A DNA stretch of 20,244 bases from an uncultured Bacteroidota bacterium (GTDB lineage: Bacteria; Bacteroidota; Bacteroidia; UBA7662): positions 1-20,244 of the forward strand of contig CAIOCC010000214.1 in the NCBI GenBank assembly GCA_903856555.1, written 5' to 3'. Below, in pieces: positions 1 through 7,458 of the stretch (position 1 is the stretch's first letter; every line of letters starts with the position of its first letter). The translations under genes and the position numbers were made by a program. A model generated the notes under the pieces. The model saw only the letters and a program-made list of their open reading frames with translations. It was not told the origin of the DNA and did not search any database.

Positions 1-43
1 GAAGACTAAGCGCCGCCAAGGAATACGAAGTGCCGCCAAGGAA
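1..43. repeat. 20-bp tandem repeat at left window edge (about 2.1 copies)
   Basis: Positions 1-20 and 21-40 are two head-to-tail 20-bp units that agree at 17 of 20 positions. Both share the core GCCGCCAAG, and positions 41-43 (GAA) begin a third unit. The array lies just downstream of the stop codon of the leftward RNA methyltransferase gene (stop at 46-48) and reaches the window edge, so more copies may lie outside. The period is not a multiple of three and no reading frame through it is convincing, so it is probably a non-coding intergenic repeat. Its role is unknown. Confidence 0.6.
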
Positions 44-45
44 GG

Positions 46-1245
46 TTACGTTTTTCGAAGGCGAGCCGCGTACAAGACATCGGCACCCCTAGCGCTTCCA
101 TCCAAGTATCGATCCTCCTCCAGGACCGCGCCGGGATGTTCTTGTAACATTTTTTGAATCAAATCCTCGTTTTCGGCGGCATAAGCCGAGCAGGTGGCGT
201 ACACCATGCAACCTCCGGGTTGGAGACGACTCCATAGCCTGCCAAAAAGGATGGCTTGTTTCTCCGCCATGGACTCCGGAGAAACCGGAGCTCCCAATTG
301 ATTGGAGGGTTGATTCCGCCAAGAACCCGAACCAGTGCAAGGGGCATCCAACAAAACGCCATCAAATCGCTCGGGGAACGAACCCAAATCCGGGGTAAAT
401 ACCTCGGTCCAATCGACCACCGCCCGGCTGTAATTGCGCCAACCTGCTTTTTGGAAACGGCGGGATAATTCCTGCAAGGCCGATTCCCGTTCATCGGTTA
501 CAAACCATTGCAAGACCGGAAAGGCTTGATGGAGCAACAAGGTCTTGCCTCCGGCACCGGCACAAGCATCCAACCAACGCCCTTGGGGTTGTTGAGGAAA
601 CAGCTCCACCAACGCTTGACAGGACCAATCCTGCATTTCAAACCACCCGTCGGTATAGGCTGGCAAGGTGTGCAGAGCCAGCCCCAAGGGAAGGGAAGCG
701 GTTACGTACGAAGAAGTTGCTTTGGAATCAACGCGTTCGGGTTCGGGCCAAGAACGCTCTGCCAATTGTTCCAACAAGGCCGACCACCGCGGTGCATCGA
801 CCCGAATCCATGCTTTCCCGGCCCGGCCCTGGGCCCTAAAGAAGGACTCCTGATCCAAACGGGGACTTACCCATTCCGCCCCCGGAAACCCCGTATGTCC
901 CAAACGCTGGGAGGCATCCAGGGTTTGATCTGCCAAACCAAGGTTGGATTTCAAGGCGATAACCCAGGGGTGATCGTTTCCGTAACGGTCCACCAAACCC
1001 TCGGCGAGGCAGCGCTCCCAGGATTCGTCCCGGAGGTAACGCTTGGCCCTCAAAGCCTGGTAAACCCCGTCCGACCATTCTTTGCGGTCCCTGGAGCCCA
1101 TCTGAGGGTATTTGCGTGCCGTTTCCCTCAGAAGGGATGGCAAATCGATGCCCGGTTGTAGGTGCTTTCGGTCCCATAAATTCAAAAATTCCAGGACTTG
1201 GGCCGTGCGGTTTCGCCACCGGCCGCTGTTGGCTTCTATTCCCAT
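46..1245 (-). CDS. RsmB/NOP2-family RNA (cytosine-C5) methyltransferase
   Basis: This is a 399-residue SAM-dependent methyltransferase of the RsmB/RsmF/NOP2 group, which makes 5-methylcytosine in rRNA or tRNA. Visible motifs are the SAM-binding motif LDACAGAGGKT (about 225-235), the motif IV DAPCTGSG (300-307, Cys303 used for release) and the motif VI YATCS (349-353, Cys352 the expected nucleophile). Residues 1-110 are helical-looking and may correspond to the NusB-like or N-terminal RNA-binding region, but I cannot assign them firmly. The ATG at 1245 overlaps the end of guaA by 10 bp, so the two genes are probably co-transcribed and translationally coupled. The exact target base cannot be read from sequence, so no RsmB or RsmF symbol is given. 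Confidence 0.9.
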   Translation of the reverse strand: MGIEANSGRWRNRTAQVLEFLNLWDRKHLQPGIDLPSLLRETARKYPQMGSRDRKEWSDGVYQALRAKRYLRDESWERCLAEGLVDRYGNDHPWVIALKSNLGLADQTLDASQRLGHTGFPGAEWVSPRLDQESFFRAQGRAGKAWIRVDAPRWSALLEQLAERSWPEPERVDSKATSSYVTASLPLGLALHTLPAYTDGWFEMQDWSCQALVELFPQQPQGRWLDACAGAGGKTLLLHQAFPVLQWFVTDERESALQELSRRFQKAGWRNYSRAVVDWTEVFTPDLGSFPERFDGVLLDAPCTGSGSWRNQPSNQLGAPVSPESMAEKQAILFGRLWSRLQPGGCMVYATCSAYAAENEDLIQKMLQEHPGAVLEEDRYLDGSARGADVLYAARLRKT

Positions 1246-2765
1246 TCGATGGTGGCGGGGGGTTTGGATGATATATCGTAGACCACCCGGTTAATGCCAC
1301 GGACTTTGTTGATGATATCGTTGGAGATTTCGGCCAAAAGCTCGTAGGGTAAATGGACCCAATCAGCCGTCATACCGTCCACGCTGTGAACCGCTCTCAA
1401 AGCCAAAACCCGTTCGTAGGAACGTTCGTCACCCATCACCCCGACCGATCGCACCGGCAACAAAATGGCACCGGCCTGCCAGATTTTGGAATACCAACCG
1501 CTGCGCCGCAAATGATCCATGTAAACAGCATCCGCCTCCTGGAGTAGGGCGACCGATTCGGCATTCACTTCCCCCAAAATCCGGATTCCCAAACCGGGAC
1601 CGGGAAAGGGATGGCGATCCAGCAACGCATCCGGGATGTTCAAGGCACGCCCCACCTTGCGGACTTCGTCTTTGAAAAGGTTGCGCAAGGGTTCGACCAA
1701 GGAAAGTTTCATGCGCTCGGGCAGTCCGCCCACGTTGTGGTGTGATTTGATGGTGGCCGATGGTCCGTGGACCGACACCGATTCGATGACATCGGGGTAA
1801 ATGGTGCCTTGCCCCAAAAACGCCACCTTGGGCATGGAACCGGCCTCCTTTTCGAAACAGGCAATAAAAGCCGCTCCGATGGCCTTGCGCTTGGCTTCGG
1901 GATCCGTAAGTCCGGCCAAGACCCGGTAAAATTCATGGCGAGCATCCACCCCCCGAACCGACAATCCCAGGTCTCGGTAGGCCTGCAACACTTCTTGGTA
2001 TTCGTGGAGGCGCAGCAATCCATTATCCACGAACACGCCGTGCAATCGTTCCCCGATGGCTTGGTGGAGTAGGACCGCGGCGACGGTGGAATCGACCCCA
2101 CCACTAATTCCCATAACAACTTCCTGATCACCCACTTGGTCTCTAATTTGCTGAACGGCCTGCCGCACAAAAGAATCGGCGGTCCAGGTGGGCTGCAAAC
2201 CTGCAATCTTCAAAACGAAATTCTTGAGGACCTGAAAGCCCTCTTGACTATGGGTCACTTCGGGGTGAAATTGAATCCCGTACAGCGGACGATCCGTCCA
2301 CTCAAAGGCCGCATTGGCAACCGTTTCGGTGGAAGCAATGCACCGAGCCCCGGTGGGCAATTGAACGATGGTATCGCCGTGCGACATCCAAACCTGGGAT
2401 GCCTCCGACAATCCTTCGAGGAGCGGAGAACCCACCGAACCATGGACCTGCAATACGGCCCGACCGTATTCCCGAATGACCGAACGTGCGACCGATCCAC
2501 CCCGGTTGGCCGCCAGCCATTGGGCGCCGTAACAAATACCCAAAACGGGGACCCCCTCAAACCAGGTGGGCCAAGGGACAACGGGGGCCTCGGGGTCGTG
2601 GGTTGAAGAAGGGCTACCCGACAGAATCACCGCCTTCCACGATCCCTGTTCCACAGGGCAGCGGTGGTAAGGCAAAATTTCGCAGTAGACCTCCATCTCT
2701 CGGACTCGCCGTGCAATGAGCTGGGTGTACTGCGAACCAAAATCCAAAATCAATACCTGGTCCAT
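1236..2765 (-). CDS. guaA: GMP synthase (glutamine-hydrolysing)
   Basis: A complete 509-residue GMP synthase, which converts XMP, ATP and glutamine to GMP in the cytoplasm in the last step of guanine nucleotide synthesis. The class I glutamine amidotransferase domain comes first (DFGSQYTQLIARR near the N-terminus). It has catalytic Cys78 in LGICYGAQ and His167/Glu169 in FHPEV. The ATP-pyrophosphatase domain follows, with the PP-loop SGGVDSTV at about 221-228, and the C-terminal dimerisation domain ends in the family-typical PPATIEWE. The ATG at 2765 is chosen over a TTG two codons upstream because it gives the normal MDQVLILDFG start. It is the first gene of a pair with the methyltransferase. 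No SD sequence is visible, and an exact TAnnTTTG promoter box ends only 3 nt before the ATG. Confidence 0.98.
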   Translation of the reverse strand: MDQVLILDFGSQYTQLIARRVREMEVYCEILPYHRCPVEQGSWKAVILSGSPSSTHDPEAPVVPWPTWFEGVPVLGICYGAQWLAANRGGSVARSVIREYGRAVLQVHGSVGSPLLEGLSEASQVWMSHGDTIVQLPTGARCIASTETVANAAFEWTDRPLYGIQFHPEVTHSQEGFQVLKNFVLKIAGLQPTWTADSFVRQAVQQIRDQVGDQEVVMGISGGVDSTVAAVLLHQAIGERLHGVFVDNGLLRLHEYQEVLQAYRDLGLSVRGVDARHEFYRVLAGLTDPEAKRKAIGAAFIACFEKEAGSMPKVAFLGQGTIYPDVIESVSVHGPSATIKSHHNVGGLPERMKLSLVEPLRNLFKDEVRKVGRALNIPDALLDRHPFPGPGLGIRILGEVNAESVALLQEADAVYMDHLRRSGWYSKIWQAGAILLPVRSVGVMGDERSYERVLALRAVHSVDGMTADWVHLPYELLAEISNDIINKVRGINRVVYDISSKPPATIEWE

Positions 2766-2768
2766 GGC

Positions 2769-2776
2769 CAAAATTA
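2769..2776 (-). promoter_or_regulatory. Bacteroidota -7 promoter box candidate for guaA
   Basis: On the minus strand this reads TAATTTTG, an exact match to the Bacteroidota -7 consensus TAnnTTTG. It ends 3 nt before the guaA ATG (2765), so transcription would start at or next to the start codon. No -33 TTTG is seen at the usual distance, which limits confidence. Confidence 0.45.
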
Positions 2777-2788
2777 AGGGTTGGTGGT

Positions 2789-2796
2789 TTACTTTG
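2789..2796 (+). promoter_or_regulatory. Near-consensus -7 box candidate for the phosphatase/redoxin gene
   Basis: The sequence TTACTTTG differs from TAnnTTTG at one position and lies 10 nt before the ATG at 2807. It faces away from the guaA box within the same 41-bp divergent gap. No clear -33 element is visible. Confidence 0.25.
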
Positions 2797-2806
2797 CTTG
2801 ACCTGC

Positions 2807-3823
2807 ATGGAAGACAAAAACCAACGTTTGCCAGCGGCCCTATTTTTGGACCGGGACGGCGTCATCAACCACGACCCTGGTGATTACACCTGCCGTCCCG
2901 AAGACTGGCATCTCTTGGACGGAATTACCGATGTCATGTCCGCCTACCAAAGGGCCGGATACCGGCTGGTGGTGGTCACCAACCAAGGTGGCATTGGATT
3001 GGGACGATACAACCACGAGGACCTGGACCGCATCCACCAACGCATGATCCAGGCCTTGGGCGACCATGGCGTGGTTTTGGATGAAATTTATGCCTGCCGC
3101 CATCATCCCAAGATCGAGCCCTGTTTTTGCCGCAAACCGGCCCCTCTCCTAATCCAAAAAGCCTTGCATCGTTGGCAATTGGACCCCAAGCAATGCCTGA
3201 TGATTGGGGACCGAAGCCGGGATGTGGAAGCGGCCGAAGGTGCCGGAGTACCCGGTTATCTGGTGCCAGTCAATTCCGACCTACGGCTCTTGGAAGGACC
3301 CTGGCAGGCCCTGCTCAAAACGCTTTGCCTGCTCTTGATCCTGATGGGCAGCCTTTGGGGCCAAGCCCAGGCCCAGACCTTGGTGGCACAGGTTTTTTTG
3401 GATCCCCGCTGCCCTGCGACCCAAAGTGCCCTGCCCGCCTTGCAACGAAGCCAAGAAAAATGGGCCGAGCAAGTTCACTGGATTGCGGTCTTTAGCGATT
3501 CCAGCCTCAGCGAACAAACTTGCCTAAAATATTTGTTGGAACACAATTTAGCGATGGCTCTGCGTCGGGATCCCCGAGCCAACAATCTGCGTGTATACCG
3601 CATCCCTTTGCAACCTTGGATTCTTCTGACCAATCAACGGGCCGTTACTCTTCACCAGGGGCCTTTGCTGGATGCCAAAACCCTGCCTAGCGACCCACAA
3701 ACCTGGGAAAAAAGCTTGGAGGAATGGATTCAGAAGCCGGATCTACGGACCAACACGCCTGCACGAAAGGCCACCGTGCGGGGTCAAGGCTGCCCGGTCC
3801 CTCAAGGACCTTCCACACCCTAA
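2807..3823 (+). CDS. GmhB/HisB-N-type HAD phosphatase fused in frame to a redoxin-like domain
   Basis: The 338-residue product has two parts. Residues about 8-160 are a HAD phosphatase of the D,D-heptose 1,7-bisphosphate 7-phosphatase/histidinol phosphatase group. It shows the FLDRDGVIN loop (Asp15, Asp17), a zinc loop Cys97-x-His99 ... Cys106-x-Cys108 followed by RKP, and GDRSRDVEAA (Asp135, Asp139). Residues about 168-190 are a strongly hydrophobic stretch after a lysine that ends in QAQAQ, exactly like a signal peptide with an AxA-type cleavage site. Residues about 191-305 resemble a thioredoxin-fold redoxin (FLDPRCPATQSALPAL, single Cys202, then a Pro-containing strand QPWILLTN). No stop separates the parts. 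An in-frame TTG at 3290 could start the second part separately. The start is the ATG at 2807; a TTG at 2798 is less likely. It is divergent from guaA and convergent with mtaB. Phosphatase assignment is firm; the sugar substrate and the reality of the fusion are not. Confidence 0.8.
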   Translation: MEDKNQRLPAALFLDRDGVINHDPGDYTCRPEDWHLLDGITDVMSAYQRAGYRLVVVTNQGGIGLGRYNHEDLDRIHQRMIQALGDHGVVLDEIYACRHHPKIEPCFCRKPAPLLIQKALHRWQLDPKQCLMIGDRSRDVEAAEGAGVPGYLVPVNSDLRLLEGPWQALLKTLCLLLILMGSLWGQAQAQTLVAQVFLDPRCPATQSALPALQRSQEKWAEQVHWIAVFSDSSLSEQTCLKYLLEHNLAMALRRDPRANNLRVYRIPLQPWILLTNQRAVTLHQGPLLDAKTLPSDPQTWEKSLEEWIQKPDLRTNTPARKATVRGQGCPVPQGPSTP

Positions 3824-3841
3824 GCGTTCCACTGGATGGGA

Positions 3842-5248
3842 TCAAGCCACGATGGTCCCTGACCATCGAACCTCTGTTGAACCTGGAACCAGCTGATTCA
3901 GGTAAACCGGAACAACCGAACCCGCCCATAGCGGATCATAAACGGCCTCAACCCGAAGATAATTAGGCGTATAGCCCCGCATGGTCGATGGAGAACCCGA
4001 GGTTCCCGAGTAGGCTTCGTTCTCAAACAAAACCGGCAGGGTCCGACCTCGAAAAGTTTCTGCAAAATCCCTTTCCCTCTCCAAGCTCCATCGAGTCAAG
4101 ACCTGGTTTCGCAAGGCCCTTTGTTCATTGGCAACCGCTGCACCCATGGCCATGGCATCCGTACCGGGTCGTTCGGAATACGAAAAAACATGGAGGTAGG
4201 CCAAGGGCAGGCTATCCAAAAAATCCTTGCAGGCTTCAAATTCCGCATCGGTTTCGCCCGGAAAACCTACCATCACATCCGCGCCGATGCAGACCTCCGG
4301 AAACAACTCTTGAATACGAAGCAGGCGTTCTCGGTAGAGGTCCGTTCGGTAACGCCGTCGCATCCGTGCCAACACGGTATCCGTTCCACTCTGCAAGGGA
4401 ATATGAAAATGCGGTACAAAGCGCGGGGACTCTTTCACGGCGACCAGCAAGTCCTCGTCCAATAAATTGGGTTCCACACTGGACAAACGAAAGCGTTCGG
4501 CATCGACTTCCTGGTGGAGGCGTCGGACCAAGGCATCCAAGCCTTGGCGAGGTTCTTGGGGATAACGATCGCGGTCTCCTTTGCCTTTTCCAAAATCACC
4601 CAGGTTTACCCCGGTTAGGACGATTTCGACCGCACCATTCTTCACCAAATCCTTGGCACGCTGGATGACCGAATCCAAGCGATCGGAACGGGACAGGCCC
4701 CTGGCGGCTGGAATGGTGCAATAGGAACAGGGATAATCGCAGCCATCTTGAACCTTGAGAAAGGCGCGGGTTCGGTCGCCCCAACTTTGGGCCGGTACAA
4801 AGTCCAAGGCCTCTTGAATTGGTCGGCGTACCACACGATGAGCTCCACCCTCCGGAAGGAGCTGTGGCAGCCTCCATTTATCCGCCGTCCCAGCAACCAA
4901 GGTCACACCAGGTATTTGGGCAATTTCATCGGGGCGCAACTGCGCATAACATCCCACCACCGCCACTTGGGCGTGGGGGGCGTAGCGTAAAGCCTGTCGT
5001 ACCACTTTGGCACATTTGCGGTCAGCCTTATCGGTCACCGAACAGGTATTGATGATGTAAACGTCGGCGCCCTCTTCAAAGGAAACAGGCTCGTAACCTT
5101 GGTCCTCAAAGGTTTTACGAATCGACAAGCCGTCGGCGTAATTCAACTTGCAACCCAAGGTGTAAACAGCCACCCGCGGCGCTTTCGCTTGGGCAGGCAG
5201 TGCTAGACCCAGGGGGTGTTCGAGGACGGTGGGTGTTTCAACCAGCAT
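3842..5248 (-). CDS. mtaB: tRNA (N6-threonylcarbamoyladenosine(37)-C2)-methylthiotransferase MtaB
   Basis: A 468-residue radical-SAM methylthiotransferase that converts t6A37 to ms2t6A37 in tRNAs reading ANN codons. The UPF0004 domain has TLGCKLNYAD, and Cys33, Cys69 and Cys100 should hold the auxiliary iron-sulfur cluster. The radical-SAM triad CDYPCSYC (Cys170, Cys174, Cys177) follows, and a C-terminal TRAM-like domain covers about the last 65 residues. TLGCKLN and overall length favour MtaB over MiaB or RimO. About 25 residues precede the first conserved strand, slightly long, but no internal Met offers a better start than the ATG at 5248. It is the last gene of the mpl-exonuclease-mtaB operon, 15 nt after the exonuclease stop. 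Its final codons contain a perfect inverted repeat (3850-3868). Confidence 0.94.
   Translation of the reverse strand: MLVETPTVLEHPLGLALPAQAKAPRVAVYTLGCKLNYADGLSIRKTFEDQGYEPVSFEEGADVYIINTCSVTDKADRKCAKVVRQALRYAPHAQVAVVGCYAQLRPDEIAQIPGVTLVAGTADKWRLPQLLPEGGAHRVVRRPIQEALDFVPAQSWGDRTRAFLKVQDGCDYPCSYCTIPAARGLSRSDRLDSVIQRAKDLVKNGAVEIVLTGVNLGDFGKGKGDRDRYPQEPRQGLDALVRRLHQEVDAERFRLSSVEPNLLDEDLLVAVKESPRFVPHFHIPLQSGTDTVLARMRRRYRTDLYRERLLRIQELFPEVCIGADVMVGFPGETDAEFEACKDFLDSLPLAYLHVFSYSERPGTDAMAMGAAVANEQRALRNQVLTRWSLERERDFAETFRGRTLPVLFENEAYSGTSGSPSTMRGYTPNYLRVEAVYDPLWAGSVVPVYLNQLVPGSTEVRWSGTIVA
3850..3868. other. Perfect inverted repeat over the last codons of mtaB
   Basis: CGATGGTC (3850-3857), a 3-nt spacer CCT, then GACCATCG (3861-3868) form a perfect 8-bp stem. 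It covers the last coding residues of mtaB and lies 27 nt past the stop of the convergent phosphatase/redoxin gene. There is no T-run on either side, so it is not a standard intrinsic terminator. It could still help 3' end formation between the two convergent genes, or be a codon coincidence. Confidence 0.4.
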
Positions 5249-5263
5249 GGTCCAAAAGTCGGA

Positions 5264-6064
5264 TTAGGACAAGGACCCGGATGCAGCCCCTCTCAGGCGA
5301 ATGGCGGTGATGATTTTTTTGGTATGGCGAGGAAAATCTCCGCCCATCATCCAGGTATAGTAGGACGGATCCCGACCAAAAACCTGCTCAACGGACTGCC
5401 CCTTGTATTTGCCAAATCCAAACACTTCGATTCCCTGATCATCCCGGACAATGCGACCGGCCAAGTCCACGGATTTGTTGTTACGAGCTGTGAATCGATG
5501 AAGAAAATCCACATTCCCCTGCAAATCAGGGTAACGATTCAATTGCTCAATCAATATTTGGCAAGTGGCCCGGGCATCGGCCGCTGCCGAATGGGCGTTT
5601 TCCAGCTCAGCACCGCAGTAGTAGCGCAAAGCCGCTTTGAGATCCCGGGGCTCTTTTTTGTGAAAAATCGCCTGCACGTCCACCATGCGGGAATGGGTCA
5701 AATCCAGGTCTTGGTCGATTCGAAGCATTTCATCCACCAAAAAAGGCAGGTCGAAATAGGCGCTGTTGTAGCCCGCCAAATCGGCTTGATCAAAAAACTG
5801 GATGATTTTGGGTGCAAACTCTTCGAGGGTCGGCATGTCTTCAACATCCTTGTCAAAAATCCCGTGAATCTTGGAAACCTCGGCCGGTATGGGAATGCCG
5901 GGCTGCAGGCGCTGAACCAATTCTTGGACCGTACCATCCGGCTTGAGTTTGACCCCGGCGAACTCCACGATTCGATCCTTACCTATCGACAGGCCCGTTG
6001 TTTCCAAGTCAAAAAAGACCAAAGGCCTTTGAAGACTCAGGTTACCCAATGCATAGTTTTCCAT
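5264..6064 (-). CDS. DEDDh 3'-5' exonuclease (DnaQ/epsilon-like) with ExoX-type C-terminal domain
   Basis: A 266-residue nuclease. Residues about 14-175 form the DnaQ-type exonuclease fold with all three motifs: ExoI FFDLETTGL (Asp19, Glu21), ExoII GYNSAYFDLPFL (Asp105) and ExoIII HSAAADARAT (His158, Asp163), the DEDDh arrangement. Residues about 208-255 (VFGFGKYKGQSVEQVFGRDP followed by SYYTWM) match the small domain found at the C-terminus of exonuclease X-like proteins, thought to bind nucleic acid. It is the middle gene of mpl-exonuclease-mtaB, 22 nt after mpl and 15 nt before mtaB. Likely roles are proofreading or single-strand DNA trimming. It is too short and lacks the features of a Pol III subunit fusion, so I call it a stand-alone repair-type exonuclease. 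Confidence 0.9.
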   Translation of the reverse strand: MENYALGNLSLQRPLVFFDLETTGLSIGKDRIVEFAGVKLKPDGTVQELVQRLQPGIPIPAEVSKIHGIFDKDVEDMPTLEEFAPKIIQFFDQADLAGYNSAYFDLPFLVDEMLRIDQDLDLTHSRMVDVQAIFHKKEPRDLKAALRYYCGAELENAHSAAADARATCQILIEQLNRYPDLQGNVDFLHRFTARNNKSVDLAGRIVRDDQGIEVFGFGKYKGQSVEQVFGRDPSYYTWMMGGDFPRHTKKIITAIRLRGAASGSLS

Positions 6065-6086
6065 TCTTTGTTGTGGTTTTAGAACC

Positions 6087-7454
6087 CTACCAATCCCCGA
6101 TTTCTTTTTCCCAAGACCATGCCGACCATGAACCGGAACTCATCATCAACAGGGGGCGATAGGCGGATTGAATTCGAATCCAATCTTGAAGGGATTGTAG
6201 ATCCGCAAAAACGCGAAGGTCCTTTCGGCCAAAGGCCTGAATCAAAAAATCCTCGTCCAAGCGTATCCCCTTCTTGCGTCGAACTTCTTCGTCCGAAACA
6301 TAGACCGCGGCGACACCGGCCAAATCCATGCTGCCCTTGTATTCCGGAATGTAATCCGGGTTGAGGCTGGAAAAACTATGCAATTCAAGAACGGCGGTAA
6401 AGTCCGAGCCAAACTGTTCATTCACAGCCCCAACAGAAGCGTGGACCTTCGATGGTGAATGGGCAAAATCCCGAACCACGGTTCCACCGGAGCCGGTATG
6501 CATTCGTTCCAAACGTCGCGAAGACCCGGGAAAGGAGGCAATGGCTTGATAAAAATCTACTTTTTCGAGTCCGGCAACGGCCGTTAACTGCCTGGCAGCG
6601 GCAATGTTATGCATATTATGGCGACCAAAAACCTGCAAGGGAATTTTGCCTAAACTGGTTTTGAGGAAGGTGTAACCATCCTCCACCACATAAGGAGCTG
6701 CTTTGTAGGGCTTGAGTTCAAGACCCCGCCCGTTTTCCTGAACCAATCGAGCCAGGATGGGGTCTTCTTCAAAATAAATAAGCACGGCACCGGGCTCCAG
6801 GGATCGGATATAGTCGGCAAAAACCTTTTCGTAGGATTCTCTTGTTGGAAAAACATTGATATGATCCCATGCAATTCCTGTAACAACGGTTGCATGAGGG
6901 TTGTAATGGCTCATTTTGGGACGAGGGTCCAAGGCCGAACTCAGGTATTCGTCCCCTTCCAGTACCACAGCGGCCGCCTGCGTTCCCAATTGAACCATCC
7001 GCTCGTAGCCCGGCATCGCCGAACCAACCAAATAATCAAAATTGATTCCGTGAAAGCGAAGCGCATGCATGACCATGGAGGTCACCGTGGTTTTGCCATG
7101 GGAGCCGGCCACCACCAATCGCTGCTGATTCGCCGTCATCTCGCCCACCAATTCCGGGAAAGAACAAACGCGAATCCCCAATTCCAAGGCCCTTTGCAAT
7201 TCGGGATTGTCCGCCTTGGCGTGCATTCCCAGGACCACGGTATCCAGATCCGGGGTAATCCGGGAGGCATCCCACCCCATCGGCTCCGGGAGCAGGCCCG
7301 CCGTGGCCAATCGACCGCGGGCGGGCTCGTCAATACGATCGTCCGAGCCACTGACCAGGTACCCAGCGGACTGCAGGTCCAGGGCTAAATTGTGCATCAC
7401 GGCCCCACCAATGGCAATCAGGTGAATTTTGGCTCCGGGGCTTACTTTTGACAT
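6087..7454 (-). CDS. mpl: Mpl-type UDP-MurNAc:tripeptide ligase (peptidoglycan recycling)
   Basis: A 455-residue Mur ligase of the MurC/Mpl branch. The N-terminal UDP-binding domain contains IAIGGAVMHNLA (about 13-24). The ATP P-loop is GSHGKTTVTSM (117-127), followed by EGDEYLSS and WDHINVFPT in the central domain. The C-terminal domain carries DFAHSPSKVHASV, the Mpl counterpart of the MurC site. GGxxMHxLA and DHINVFP favour Mpl, which joins recycled L-Ala-gamma-D-Glu-meso-DAP to UDP-MurNAc, over MurC. MurC would also be expected inside a mur/fts cluster, which is absent here. It is the first gene of a three-gene leftward operon, divergent from the MBL-fold gene. An exact TAnnTTTG box ends 4 nt before its ATG, so its mRNA may be leaderless. 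Confidence 0.88.
   Translation of the reverse strand: MSKVSPGAKIHLIAIGGAVMHNLALDLQSAGYLVSGSDDRIDEPARGRLATAGLLPEPMGWDASRITPDLDTVVLGMHAKADNPELQRALELGIRVCSFPELVGEMTANQQRLVVAGSHGKTTVTSMVMHALRFHGINFDYLVGSAMPGYERMVQLGTQAAAVVLEGDEYLSSALDPRPKMSHYNPHATVVTGIAWDHINVFPTRESYEKVFADYIRSLEPGAVLIYFEEDPILARLVQENGRGLELKPYKAAPYVVEDGYTFLKTSLGKIPLQVFGRHNMHNIAAARQLTAVAGLEKVDFYQAIASFPGSSRRLERMHTGSGGTVVRDFAHSPSKVHASVGAVNEQFGSDFTAVLELHSFSSLNPDYIPEYKGSMDLAGVAAVYVSDEEVRRKKGIRLDEDFLIQAFGRKDLRVFADLQSLQDWIRIQSAYRPLLMMSSGSWSAWSWEKEIGDW
7443..7450 (+). promoter_or_regulatory. Bacteroidota -7 box candidate for the MBL-fold hydrolase
   Basis: TACTTTTG matches TAnnTTTG exactly, on the + strand, 42 nt before the ATG at 7493. 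It overlaps the first codons of mpl, so the two divergent promoters would be interlocked. No convincing -33 element is seen. Confidence 0.35.
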
Positions 7455-7458
7455 ACGG

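Noticed and set aside
2766..2806. A purine riboswitch before guaA, or a leader/attenuator before lysC
   Set aside because: The guaA upstream gap is 41 bp and lysC has a 3-bp gap, too short for any riboswitch or attenuator.
5216..6082. A 288-codon open frame on the + strand covering the whole exonuclease gene
   Set aside because: It is exactly antisense to a gene with full catalytic motifs, its product has no recognisable domain, and long antisense frames are common at this G+C content.
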